From Saccoglossus kowalevskii (Eukaryota; Hemichordata; Enteropneusta; Harrimaniidae), in NCBI RefSeq assembly GCF_000003605.2, contig NW_003120920.1, positions 50,647 to 60,788 on the forward strand: 10,142 nucleotides of DNA, written 5' to 3'. Within the stretch, counting starts at the first letter, position 1, and each line of letters starts with the position of its first letter. Made by a program: the position numbers and the translations under genes. Under the pieces are notes generated by a model. The model saw only the letters and a program-made list of their open reading frames with translations. It was not told the origin of the DNA and made no database searches. This document shows, one piece after another, positions 1-6,802 of the stretch.

Positions 1-192
1 CATTTGCATTTAATTTTAGTATTTCCAGAAAATGTATGTTTGTCATGCAAATTTGTGATGTCTCACAGTTATGTAACTCAATTCTCGCGAGATTTCATCA
101 CATATCACATCACTTGCAAACTTCATTTTATGAACCCTTGATACTTTGCAAAAACAATAATATATGGCTTTCATATTTATATAATGGCTCAC
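1..192 (-). other. Intron after exon J, first 192 bp only
   Basis: This is intron sequence starting with the donor GTGAGC at 192 and running off the left edge. The frame of exon J stays open into it as far as about position 43. That tail does not contain the expected GRDDLRQD kinase motif, so it is read as intron. Nothing else recognisable. Confidence 0.85.
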
Positions 193-416
193 CTTGACTA
201 GTTGTCTTTTCTTACTTCCATCAGATGCAATACACGTGATAATCTTTGGCAGGTTTACACCACCCGCCAATCGAAAAGTAGATTCAAAGGCTTTGATGTA
301 AATAATGTTCTCATAACAACAACTAGGATCAACCGCCAAGTCCACTGTTGGCATGGCAACAAGATTCATCTCCTTTAGCTTGGGTAGCACGAGATGAGAA
401 GGTAAATTGATGGGTT
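193..416 (-). CDS. ATM: ATM exon J: start of kinase N-lobe, [13 protein letters not shown] to LVK
   Basis: This exon is 224 nt: two bases completing Lys, then 74 codons. It reads PINLPSHLVLPKLKEMNLVA, MPTVDLAVDP, then [20 protein letters not shown] and TCIASDGSKKRQLVK. Human ATM has [31 protein letters not shown] and CVGSDGKERRQLVKG (from memory). [12 protein letters not shown] is the ATP-binding glycine-rich-like loop. The last residue, in LVK, corresponds to the ATP-contacting lysine (human K2717 from memory). The acceptor is TTTTTGACATTTTCAG|AACCC and the donor is AAG|GTGAGCCAT, phase 0. The next exon should start GRDDLRQD and is beyond the left edge. A Met upstream in the same frame is intronic and is not a start. 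Confidence 0.96.
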
Positions 417-720
417 CTGAAAATGTCAAAAATATTACTTTTTACCAAAAATGACAAAAATATTCACCAAAATTAGATAAATGACGATATGGTGATGAAA
501 TAAGCAAATCTGAAAGTTATGCATGATTGCTGTGCTTTCCGTTGATATCCACGTTGTATCATATAAAAACGATGACCAGTATTCGGATATTTAAACAAAG
601 TTTTATAATTATACAGTCAAATTAGGGGCATTTCGCTGAACTTGAACCCAAAAATAGAAATGTCCCAAAAGTGGGGTAGTCGAGCATGGGTCGAGCCTGG
701 GCGCTAATGCGGTCAAGTAC
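417..720 (-). other. Intron I/J, portion next to exon J, nothing recognised
   Basis: AT-rich intron sequence between the acceptor of exon J and the 89-bp tandem array. A slightly more GC-rich patch (about 655-715, with short repeats of gtcgagc) stands out from its surroundings. I see no coding homology, RNA gene or mobile-element end. Confidence 0.6.
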
Positions 721-1525
721 AGTATATAACAAAAATAATCAGTTCTGTGGTTTCCGGGAAGTAGTCAAAAATGTGATGTGAACATGGCATACAATGATCA
801 ATACAATACAGTATATAACAAAAATAATCAGTTCTGTGGTTTCCGGGAAGTAGTCAAAAATGTGATGTGAACATGGCATACAATGATCAATACAATACAG
901 TATATAACAAAAATAATCAGTTCTGTGGTTTCCGGGAAGTAGTCAAAAATGTGTTGTGAACATGGCATACAATGATCAATACAATACAGTATATAACAAA
1001 AATAATCAGTTCTGTGGTTTTGGGGAAGTAGTCAAAAATGTGATGTGAACATGGCATACAATGATCAATACAATACAGTGTATAACAAAAATAATCAGTT
1101 CTGTGGTTTCCGGGAAGTAGTCAAAAATGTGATGTGAACATGGCATACAATGATCAATACAATACAGTATAAAACAAAAATAATCAGTTCTGTGGTTTCC
1201 GGGAAGTAGTCAAAAATGTGATGTGAACATGGCATACAATGATCAATACAATACAGTATATAACAAAAATAATCAGTTCTGTGGTTTCCGGGAAGTAGTC
1301 AAAAATGGGATGTGAACATGGCATACAATGATCAATACAATACAGTATACATGTATAACAAAAATAATCAGTTCTGTGGTTTCCGGGAAGTAGTCAAAAA
1401 TGTGACGTGAACATGGCATACAATGATCGATACAATACAGTATATAACAAAAATAATCAGTTCTGTGGTTTCCGGGAAGTAGTCAAAAATGTGATGTGGA
1501 CACGACATACAATAATCAATACAAT
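721..1525. repeat. 89-bp tandem array, nine copies, intron I/J
   Basis: Copies start at 721, 810, 899, 988, 1077, 1166, 1255, 1344 and 1439, each with AGTATATAAC or a one-base variant. The period is 89 bp except copy 8, which is 95 bp because of a 6-bp insertion making AGTATACATGTATAAC. Copies 1 and 2 appear identical. Others differ by one to a few bases: copy 3 gtgttg, copy 4 tttgggg, copy 5 agtgtat, copy 6 agtataaaac, copy 7 gggatg. Copy 9 is the most changed, as expected for an array edge. All but copy 4 carry TTCCGGGAA. High similarity implies recent expansion or ongoing homogenisation. No coding function is apparent. Confidence 0.98.
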
Positions 1526-1624
1526 GTATGTTTAGCTCAACACAATAATTCACCGACACCGAAATCTCGTTGAGAATGAGAATGCCACGAGACTTGAATG
1601 TGACGAAAGAATGGCATTACTTAC

Positions 1625-1763
1625 TAGTGTCCCTCTTTTGTTGTCCAACATCATGGTAAGCCACACTTATATATGCATCACACAGTTTTTCCATTGCTTG
1701 TATGATTGCTCCACGTTCATTGCGTAGCCTTTCAATCATATTCTTTGCTGCTTGCATTCGTTC
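1625..1763 (-). CDS. ATM: ATM exon I: pre-kinase helix, LCDAYI segment
   Basis: This exon is 139 nt: 46 codons plus one base. It reads ERMQAAKNMIERLRNERGAI then IQAMEKLCDAYISVAYHDVG and QQKRDT. Human ATM has [20 protein letters not shown], then [20 protein letters not shown] and WKTQRKG (from memory). The segment is a long amphipathic helix leading into the kinase domain. The acceptor is GTGGTTGTAG|GAACG and the donor is A|GTAAGTAAT, phase 1. The split codon completes with the first two bases of exon J as AAA (Lys). The downstream intron carries the 89-bp tandem array, whose last copy ends about 100 bases from this exon. Confidence 0.94.
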
Positions 1764-2259
1764 CTACAACCACAACAAGTAGTGTTTAGCTCGTAAACAT
1801 GTATATATGTATAAATACACATAATTTTTTAAATCAGCTGGTTATTTTATGAATATCCAGATTGCTACATCATCCAGATACAAGCTTATTCACCCCAAAC
1901 ATATTTATGCAATTTTTTTTTCAATAAATTTTTTTTTTAAGTTAGTGTGCGAGGCATGCACTGAAAGCTAAAATTGAATCATATGATTTTGAACTTAAAA
2001 TGTTCAATGTTTAAATACCGATCTTCAGAGAGAAACATGGCATTGAAATACCCTTTTGTCATCAAAATTTACTATCATCATTACAATTATTCAATGTGAA
2101 AATATTCTAAAAATATTTTCACGTTTGCCAAATTCCATGCTATGTTTGACGCCCACTATTGCATTATTATCTATGTTCGTCTTGATTTAACGTTTATTTT
2201 CACGTATAATTGCTACTTGTAATTGATAACATTAAGATTTGACTAAATATGATAATTAC
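1764..2259 (-). other. Intron H/I with an old dispersed-repeat copy
   Basis: A 496-bp intron bounded by GTAATT at 2259 and a TTGTAG acceptor at 1764-1765. The exon-I-proximal part has T-rich runs near 1913-1940. The middle, about 2010-2215, is related to another intronic stretch and is listed separately. No other gene is visible. Confidence 0.8.
2010..2215. repeat. Diverged dispersed repeat, copy 1
   Basis: This stretch aligns with about 3225-3435 in the next intron at a nearly constant offset of 1215-1222 bases. Shared landmarks are ttcagagagaa / ttcagatgagaa, ttttcacgtttg / ctttcacgtttg, gacgcccac / gatgccac, and tttaacgtttattttcac / ttttacgttcaatttcac. The same spacing of several separate landmarks makes chance unlikely. 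Divergence is considerable, so this is an old pair: either two insertions of one element or a segmental duplication. No terminal repeats or coding remnants are recognised. Confidence 0.6.
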
Positions 2260-2412
2260 CCCATTTGTTGTGCTAGTAGCAGTCTTATTTATTGATAGTG
2301 AGCTACGTTTTTTCTTTGGTGCTGTCAGGATTTCATCTTTATTTGCATTACTCAGTGCCAGTATTACAAACAGAGTATGGTGTGGATGGTCAACAGTCGT
2401 CCTCTCAATCAG
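2260..2412 (-). CDS. ATM: ATM exon H: FAT-kinase junction, DHPHHTLF segment
   Basis: This exon is 153 nt, 51 codons, phase 0 at both ends. It reads [20 protein letters not shown] then [20 protein letters not shown] and [11 protein letters not shown]. Human ATM has [20 protein letters not shown], then ANANRDEFL and a basic stretch (from memory). DHPHHTL and ILAL-NAN are diagnostic. The tail is lysine/arginine-rich, then Ser/Thr-rich, and is probably a flexible, variable linker, as in human. The acceptor is a strong T-rich tract TTGTTGTTGTCTTTCATGAT ending in AG. The donor is GGG|GTAATTATC, which is weaker than consensus. Two open frames on the plus strand over this exon are shadows. Confidence 0.95.
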
Positions 2413-2744
2413 CTATCATGAAAGACAACAACAAATATTCAAAATACACTGCCAATGTTATTAAAGACATTCTCATCAACTTACACGTCATTCATCATTG
2501 ATGTAGAATAATGTAGTTAATTAACTATTCTTGGGGAGGACAGCATTTTCTTTTTACTGCCTGGCAACCATCACTGAAGAAAACAAAAGCTGAAAGCTGT
2601 AGTTCAGACTAGTTGTTGAGACTACCCTAAACATGTGAAACATATATAAATTTGGCTGTTCAGGATTGCCTCAAAGTTGAGTTTTCGCTGTTTTGTACTT
2701 TGTTAGCTGTTTTCACCAGCTCTTTGACCAGTGTTACACAGCAG

Positions 2745-2945
2745 GTTGTGCAGAGCCGGTAGAAATACATGTACAGTGGTGTGCGACCAGGACAGTGGCA
2801 CGGCGGCACAAAAGGGCAGAGGGGACGTTCACCCAGGAAATAGCATTTCATAGGGTCTAGATTCAAAAATTGTTAAGGGGGAGTATGCCCCCTAGTAAGG
2901 TCGCACCTTCGGTGCAAGGTTGGTGAGCAGATTCTACACCCCCCC
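2745..2945 (-). repeat. GC-richer dispersed-repeat candidate with GGGGG..CCCCC element
   Basis: This patch is clearly richer in G and C than its AT-rich surroundings. On the minus strand it reads gggggcatactcccccttaa, then a tract with aatctagaccctatgaaatg and gctatttcctggg. This wording resembles a widely dispersed non-coding repeat seen in many marine invertebrate genomes (from memory, not checked). It also holds a short hairpin, GCACC-TTC-GGTGC, at about 2904-2916 and a run of ten C at about 2939-2948. No transposase or reverse-transcriptase motif is present. Ends are approximate. Confidence 0.45.
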
Positions 2946-3224
2946 CCCATGCAAAATTTGTTGTCGTCGTCTCTGCAGGAAACATAGAATGTTCTCTGAG
3001 GTAGCTTCGCCCACAAGAATATCATAGTTTTCAAGGCTCTTTGTTTCGGCATTAAATATTCTTGAGATTAAACAAATTGAGGTTGAGTACAAATTTATTA
3101 GGAGTCTGCCTGCATTGTTCTTATTTGATCTGTTTCCCATGCGTGTAGTAGATGATTCTCTATTCACCATGACATCACATGTAATGCATGAACAGAACAT
3201 CTGCTGCAAATATCAAATGATGTC

Positions 3225-3435
3225 AAAATGCCAAGCTTTCAGATGAGAATATGACATTTAAATACACTTATTCTAGTGAAACTGAACATTATCAAAGGTG
3301 TATAGTGCACTATTAAGCATGTAAATACACAAAAAATACTTTCACGTTTGTCGAATATCATGCAATATTTTGATGCCACTGAGCTATGATAAAGTTTGTT
3401 GCGCAGATTTTACGTTCAATTTCACAGTGAACAGA
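3225..3435. repeat. Diverged dispersed repeat, copy 2
   Basis: This is the partner of the stretch at about 2010-2215, in the same orientation, inside intron G/H. It also contains a perfect 12-bp palindrome, atagtgcactat, at 3302-3313 that is not in the other copy. Ends are approximate because similarity fades gradually. Confidence 0.6.
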
Positions 3436-3489
3436 ACATGGTCTAATGTTACACTATAATAGTTCAAATAAGCGCCTTGAATTACTCAC

Positions 3490-3603
3490 CTGATTTAGAG
3501 TAGAATGGAAATATTCATTCTGTTGTGTCTTAGTTGTCATCCTTGCTGCTAACTGGTACATTAACGGTAAAAACTTTCTACTCTGCACTTTTGGTAATTC
3601 ATC
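3490..3603 (-). CDS. ATM: ATM exon G: end of FAT domain, [12 protein letters not shown] segment
   Basis: A short exon of 114 nt, 38 codons, phase 0 at both ends. It reads [20 protein letters not shown] then RMTTKTQQNEYFHSTLNQ. Human ATM has [20 protein letters not shown] followed by GFHEVLNN (from memory). [13 protein letters not shown] is identical apart from flanking residues. This is the C-terminal end of FAT, close to the kinase N-lobe. The acceptor is TTATTTAG|GAT and the donor is CAG|GTGAGTAAT. The human glycine pair after KMM is absent, so the loop differs. The exon lies in no reported long ORF and was recognised from the translation between exons F and H. Confidence 0.94.
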
Positions 3604-4283
3604 CTAAATAACAAAACAGAAAAAAAAAATTCAAATTCTGATTGTTGATGACTACTATGAATCGACTAATTTTTGCAATTTTCACTGATTTGGCAAATTT
3701 TTTTCCCACAAAGTTAAAGCGGTTTACAATATATCGCCTTGCCATGTTTTCATTTCTGTTACAAATATATGCAGTCATTACATTTCATTTCACTTGATTG
3801 TGAAATAAATATAGAATCGTTAGATTTATTATCCAAGTTCATTCAACCCTTCTGATGTGCTACTTATTTCCTATTTTCAGCAGACTAAGTGTTTATTTGA
3901 TTGTATCGGTATCTTAGAATTGATTATTGTCAGTGAACAGGACATCGGGTTACCATAATACCACTAGAAAGATTGTCACACACCATCAAAGTTTTTAACA
4001 GAGAAAATATTTTTTTTTACAACATGCACTGTATATAGCATAATTAAAATTGGCCAATAATCAAAGAAAACACACGGGTATGGTATTTGTCCTATTTGAA
4101 GCACATCTTGAATAGAAGTGCATTAAACCAAAAATTACATTGGGCGATGTATTAATCATTAAAATTAATTATTTTGACCATAGAGCGAATACGGGAATGG
4201 ACATTACCAAATGGCTTCTATTGTCAATAGAAGATTCTTCTTTAGATCTGAAATTTATACAATACTTTCATTCTCACACTTAC
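3604..4283 (-). other. Intron F/G, 680 bp, nothing recognised
   Basis: AT-rich intron between GTAAGT at 4283 and TTATTTAG before exon G. It has runs of A and T near 3620 and 4010 but no tandem repeat, RNA gene or coding homology that I can see. A plus-strand open frame beginning near 4211 overlaps exon F and is a shadow. Confidence 0.75.
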
Positions 4284-4494
4284 TTTCAATATCTCATTCA
4301 CTTCCTTATCATGTGAATTTTCAAACCACAGTGAGCAGAGTCGAAAGACTCTCATGTCATGATAGTCCCCTAGATGCAAACAGCGCAGATAGTTGTTTAC
4401 AGCAGTGTCCAAGTATGTAGCCCTATCAAACTTTAAATTGTCCATTTCCTGTTGGTCAAATTGTTGCTGCTTCATCAAAGTCATTACATACTTA
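4284..4494 (-). CDS. ATM: ATM exon F: FAT domain, HDMRVFRLCSLWFENS segment
   Basis: This exon is 211 nt: one base finishing a codon, then 70 codons. The joined start reads NQRNKYVMTLMKQQQFDQQE, matching human QTNRYTVKVQRELELDE (from memory). It continues YLDTAVNNYLRCLHLGDYHD and MRVFRLCSLWFENS, then HDKEVNEILK. The HDM-VFRLCSLW-ENS block is one of the most conserved parts of the ATM FAT domain. The acceptor is TATTTTTTCAG|TAAG and the donor is AAA|GTAAGTGTG, phase 0. The first in-frame Met lies three codons in and is internal, not a translation start. An open frame on the plus strand across this exon has no recognisable homology and is a shadow. Confidence 0.95.
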
Positions 4495-4959
4495 CTGAAA
4501 AAATATTTAAATGTGATTATTATAAAAATACAGCAAAGAGTGCATTAATGCAGTGTATGGAGAACACCTTAAGCAGTGCATAGTATTCATTCTTACAGGA
4601 CAGGCAGATGGAAAAGCAGAATTGCTTGATTTTGAGGAATTTTCAACATTAAAATGACATCAGTTTGAACTTGATTGGTCAAGGTATGTCAGAGATATGG
4701 CTCTGGAACAGCATTCATTAAAACAAAATGAAAACCACCAGTTGGCCATATTGAATCCGAGCTGAAAAACATAACATGCATAAAGAACCCTTAAATTTCT
4801 GATGTATGTATCAAGTTTGAACAAAATCCGTCCATACACGACCAAGATCTGGTTCCGGGATGGCAGAAATGCTTGATTTTGAAAATTTTTAGCACAAAAA
4901 TGGCTGCCATTCGGCCATCTTGTATGCATGTGAATATATATATTTAAAATTATACATAC
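4495..4959 (-). other. Intron E/F, 465 bp
   Basis: The intron lies between donor GTATGT at 4959 and the T-rich acceptor of exon F. Most of it (about 4605-4930) is a likely dispersed repeat with an internal duplication, listed separately. The rest is AT-rich with no recognised content. Confidence 0.8.
4605..4930 (-). repeat. Dispersed-repeat candidate with internal diverged direct repeat
   Basis: Two parts resemble each other about 250 bases apart. At about 4614 the sequence is gcagaattgcttgattttga then ggaattttcaacattaaaatg. At about 4864 it is gcagaaatgcttgattttga then aaatttttagcacaaaaatgg. On the minus strand the element starts with aagatggccgaatggcagcc. The 89-residue open frame there (starting MHTRWPNGSHFC) looks repeat-derived, with no ATM similarity and no known domain. 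The phrase tgtatcaagttt inside it recurs near 8718. Style and wording suggest an old multi-copy element, family unknown. Confidence 0.5.
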
Positions 4960-5159
4960 TTTCTCTGATTTTCTGTAGTTTCCAGCTTACTCAATTCAGC
5001 GTTGGATTTCTTCAGTAAAGCTTGTTTTAATTCAAATGTAGTTGATTTCATGTAATTGACAATTGTTTGATACTGGGAGTCGGCAAATCTGCCGACTGCT
5101 AGGTAAGCGTCCATTGCTTCACGACTGGTGTCTCCGATAGCTTCATATAAATTAACCGC
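4960..5159 (-). CDS. ATM: ATM exon E: FAT domain, GRFADSQYQ / NYMKS segment
   Basis: This exon is 200 nt: 66 codons plus two bases. It reads AVNLYEAIGDTSREAMDAYL, AVGRFADSQYQTIVNYMKST and FELKQALLKKSNAELSKLE. Human ATM has [40 protein letters not shown] and onward (from memory). No stand-alone ORF of any length marks this exon, because in-frame stops occur soon after both borders. It was found by homology between exons D and F. The acceptor is TTATTCAG|GCGG and the donor is AA|GTATGTATA, leaving phase 2. The exon is slightly shorter than the human segment between EKAVEVAG and MKAFL, where an acidic human loop has no counterpart here. Confidence 0.94.
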
Positions 5160-6138
5160 CTGAATAATGACACACAGAACCTGATTAGGATTTAATATTT
5201 TGTTAAGGGTGCTAAAAAGGCAATAATTACTGCAGATTCATTACTGTTTACTTATAGTCACCCCCATATTGTTCCGAACACCAAAACAGCAACATTGCCA
5301 GTTCAGTTGCTGACTGGTTTGCTATGCGTGCCTAGAGATTAGTTGGGTCAAACCAAACTCAACAAGAAATGCCAAACTAACTGTGGGGGACTTAGACACA
5401 TTGAATAAAAATAGAAGATCAATATGCAATTGCCTTTCAATTTATTTCATTCAATCGTATAAATTTCCATATAATAAATGACAAAGTTATTAAAAACAAA
5501 ATGTATATACTGACGCAGTATGAAATGTCAGGATACAGTCACTTGGTGTGTCTGGTGCGTGTCATAACACTTGTAAATGCGTGCATTCAGCCAAATGACA
5601 CACCCTCATAAAAGTGGTTTGAACAAATCAGCTCTAATCATGTAACGATCTCGAGACAGGCATAAATAACCAGTCTCTAATTTAGCTGGCAATACTGCTG
5701 TTACTGTGTGTGGAACAATATGGCGGTGACAGTAAATATTTTTGTGCCAGGCGAATATTTCTAAAATTGATTGTCACTGTTATTTTTCCTGACATTATTA
5801 CATGTGAACTGCAAATGCTAACAGAAAACATGATGCATTATGTACTAACCATGTCTTGTCAGATTTTCTGTTTTATTTGCTGTTGTTATTTAGCATGGTT
5901 TAGCTAGTTGGAAAACTTCCCCGTTTAGAGAAATGTTTTTGGTTCATCCCTCAAGTATATTGAAACTGAAAGTAGTATTCTTTAATACCAATGTTGTGAT
6001 AGTGTATAGACATTGTCCAAATTATATCCATTTCAGAGATGGCGGTTTAAATAAAACATATCCATATGCCATAACTATGAGGTGCTATACATCAATGAAC
6101 ATTGACAATAAAAAAATATGAAACAAAATGACAAAAAC
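5160..6138 (-). other. Intron D/E, 979 bp, nothing recognised
   Basis: The intron lies between the atypical donor GTTTTTG at 6138 and TTATTCAG before exon E. Two plus-strand open frames (5710-5907 and 5933-6121) show Cys- and aromatic-rich sequence typical of translated AT-rich intron. They have no domain or homology I recognise, so I do not call them genes. I see no tandem repeat or RNA gene. Confidence 0.7.
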
Positions 6139-6261
6139 CTTTTCTAAGAAGCCTGTCATGATATTGTTAGGACTCTCAGAATGAGTTTCCGCTAACCAGT
6201 TGCCATGGATACCAAGTACCTGGGCATAAACGTTAGTTAATGATCTGTTCCTGGTATGAAT
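6139..6261 (-). CDS. ATM: ATM exon D: FAT domain, GNWLAET segment
   Basis: A short exon of 123 nt, 41 whole codons, phase 0 at both ends. It reads IHTRNRSLTNVYAQVLGIHG followed by NWLAETHSESPNNIMTGFLEK. Human ATM has LKLTYTECLRVCGNWLAET, then ENPAVIMQTYLEK (from memory), with the same spacing. The acceptor is CACTTCACAG|ATT. The donor is AAG|GTTTTTGTC, which departs from the usual GTRAGT. It is nevertheless the right border, because the protein joins as FLEK + AVNLYEA, matching the human YLEKAVEVAG. The exon is flanked by two of the larger introns, 979 and 1,581 bp. Confidence 0.94.
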
Positions 6262-6802
6262 CTGTGAAGTGAAAGACAAGAAATTGATTATAAACCAAGA
6301 AACGATATTAGACAGTTGTTCAGTATTTAGACAGGAATCTTCTTGCTCAAAAACAACCCTTTACAATGTGTACAACTGATGTAAGGCCAATAAAAAAAAA
6401 CTAATTGTTTGTGGCTGATGTGTGTTTTTTTTTCCCTCAATTCGCAGTTCTATGAATCTTTAAATTATATTGACAATTTAAAGAAAGTAATATTTCGATA
6501 GCAAACTTGTATACATCATTGCGAATAATTTAATACACATTCTGGACATGCATGATAGAGTTGTGCGCCACCAAGTGATGTTTTACTGTTTCCTTTTGTT
6601 TTTTCTTCAAATACACCAAGAAAAATTGTGTTGGCTCATTTTAAACTGACATGTGTAAACACCAGAAACAAATCTGTTTTTTTTTGGGTTAATATATATT
6701 GTTAAATTTAACATGAAGTTTGAACATTCGCTGTCTGAGTTACTTTTAATCTAAAAATTCATATTTATGAATTTCGTACTGAACCAAATACTAGAATGCA
6801 TT
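6262..6802 (-). other. Intron C/D, exon-D-side unique part
   Basis: AT-rich, non-repetitive half of a 1,581-bp intron, with T runs at about 6420-6435 and 6676-6686. The intron ends at the CACTTCACAG acceptor of exon D. Nothing else is recognised before the 20-bp array begins. Confidence 0.75.

Larger units (their letters stand above)
2413..3489 (-). other. Intron G/H, 1,077 bp, repeat-rich
   Basis: The intron lies between donor GTGAGT at 3489 and the acceptor of exon H. From 2413 to about 2740 I recognise nothing. Then come a GC-richer dispersed-repeat candidate and the second copy of the diverged repeat, both listed separately. An open frame on the minus strand at 2934-3209 contains LISRIF, which resembles the human LISRIS of exon H. 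The true counterpart is LIERTT in exon H, so this is coincidence. Confidence 0.75.

Noticed and set aside
1368-1559. Minus-strand ORF of 63 aa
   Set aside because: It lies within the last copies of the 89-bp array and is a repeat artefact.
2249-2501. Two plus-strand ORFs of 71 and 69 aa
   Set aside because: They lie opposite exon H, with its DHPHHTLF motif, and have no recognisable homology.
2660-2866. Minus-strand ORF of 68 aa (MNLDPMKCYF...)
   Set aside because: It overlaps a dispersed-repeat candidate. It shows no conserved protein domain and no splice relation to ATM.
2934-3209. Minus-strand ORF of 91 aa containing LISRIF, like human ATM LISRIS
   Set aside because: The downstream residues do not match DHPHHTLF. 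The true segment ([12 protein letters not shown]) is exon H with proper splice sites.
3302-3313. Perfect palindrome atagtgcactat
   Set aside because: It is short and isolated, and absent from the related repeat copy. This is expected by chance in a window of this size.
4211-4420. Plus-strand ORF of 69 aa
   Set aside because: It is a shadow of exon F on the other strand.
5710-6121. Plus-strand ORFs of 65 and 62 aa in intron D/E
   Set aside because: They are short, with AT-rich composition, no domain, and no nearby promoter or splice evidence.
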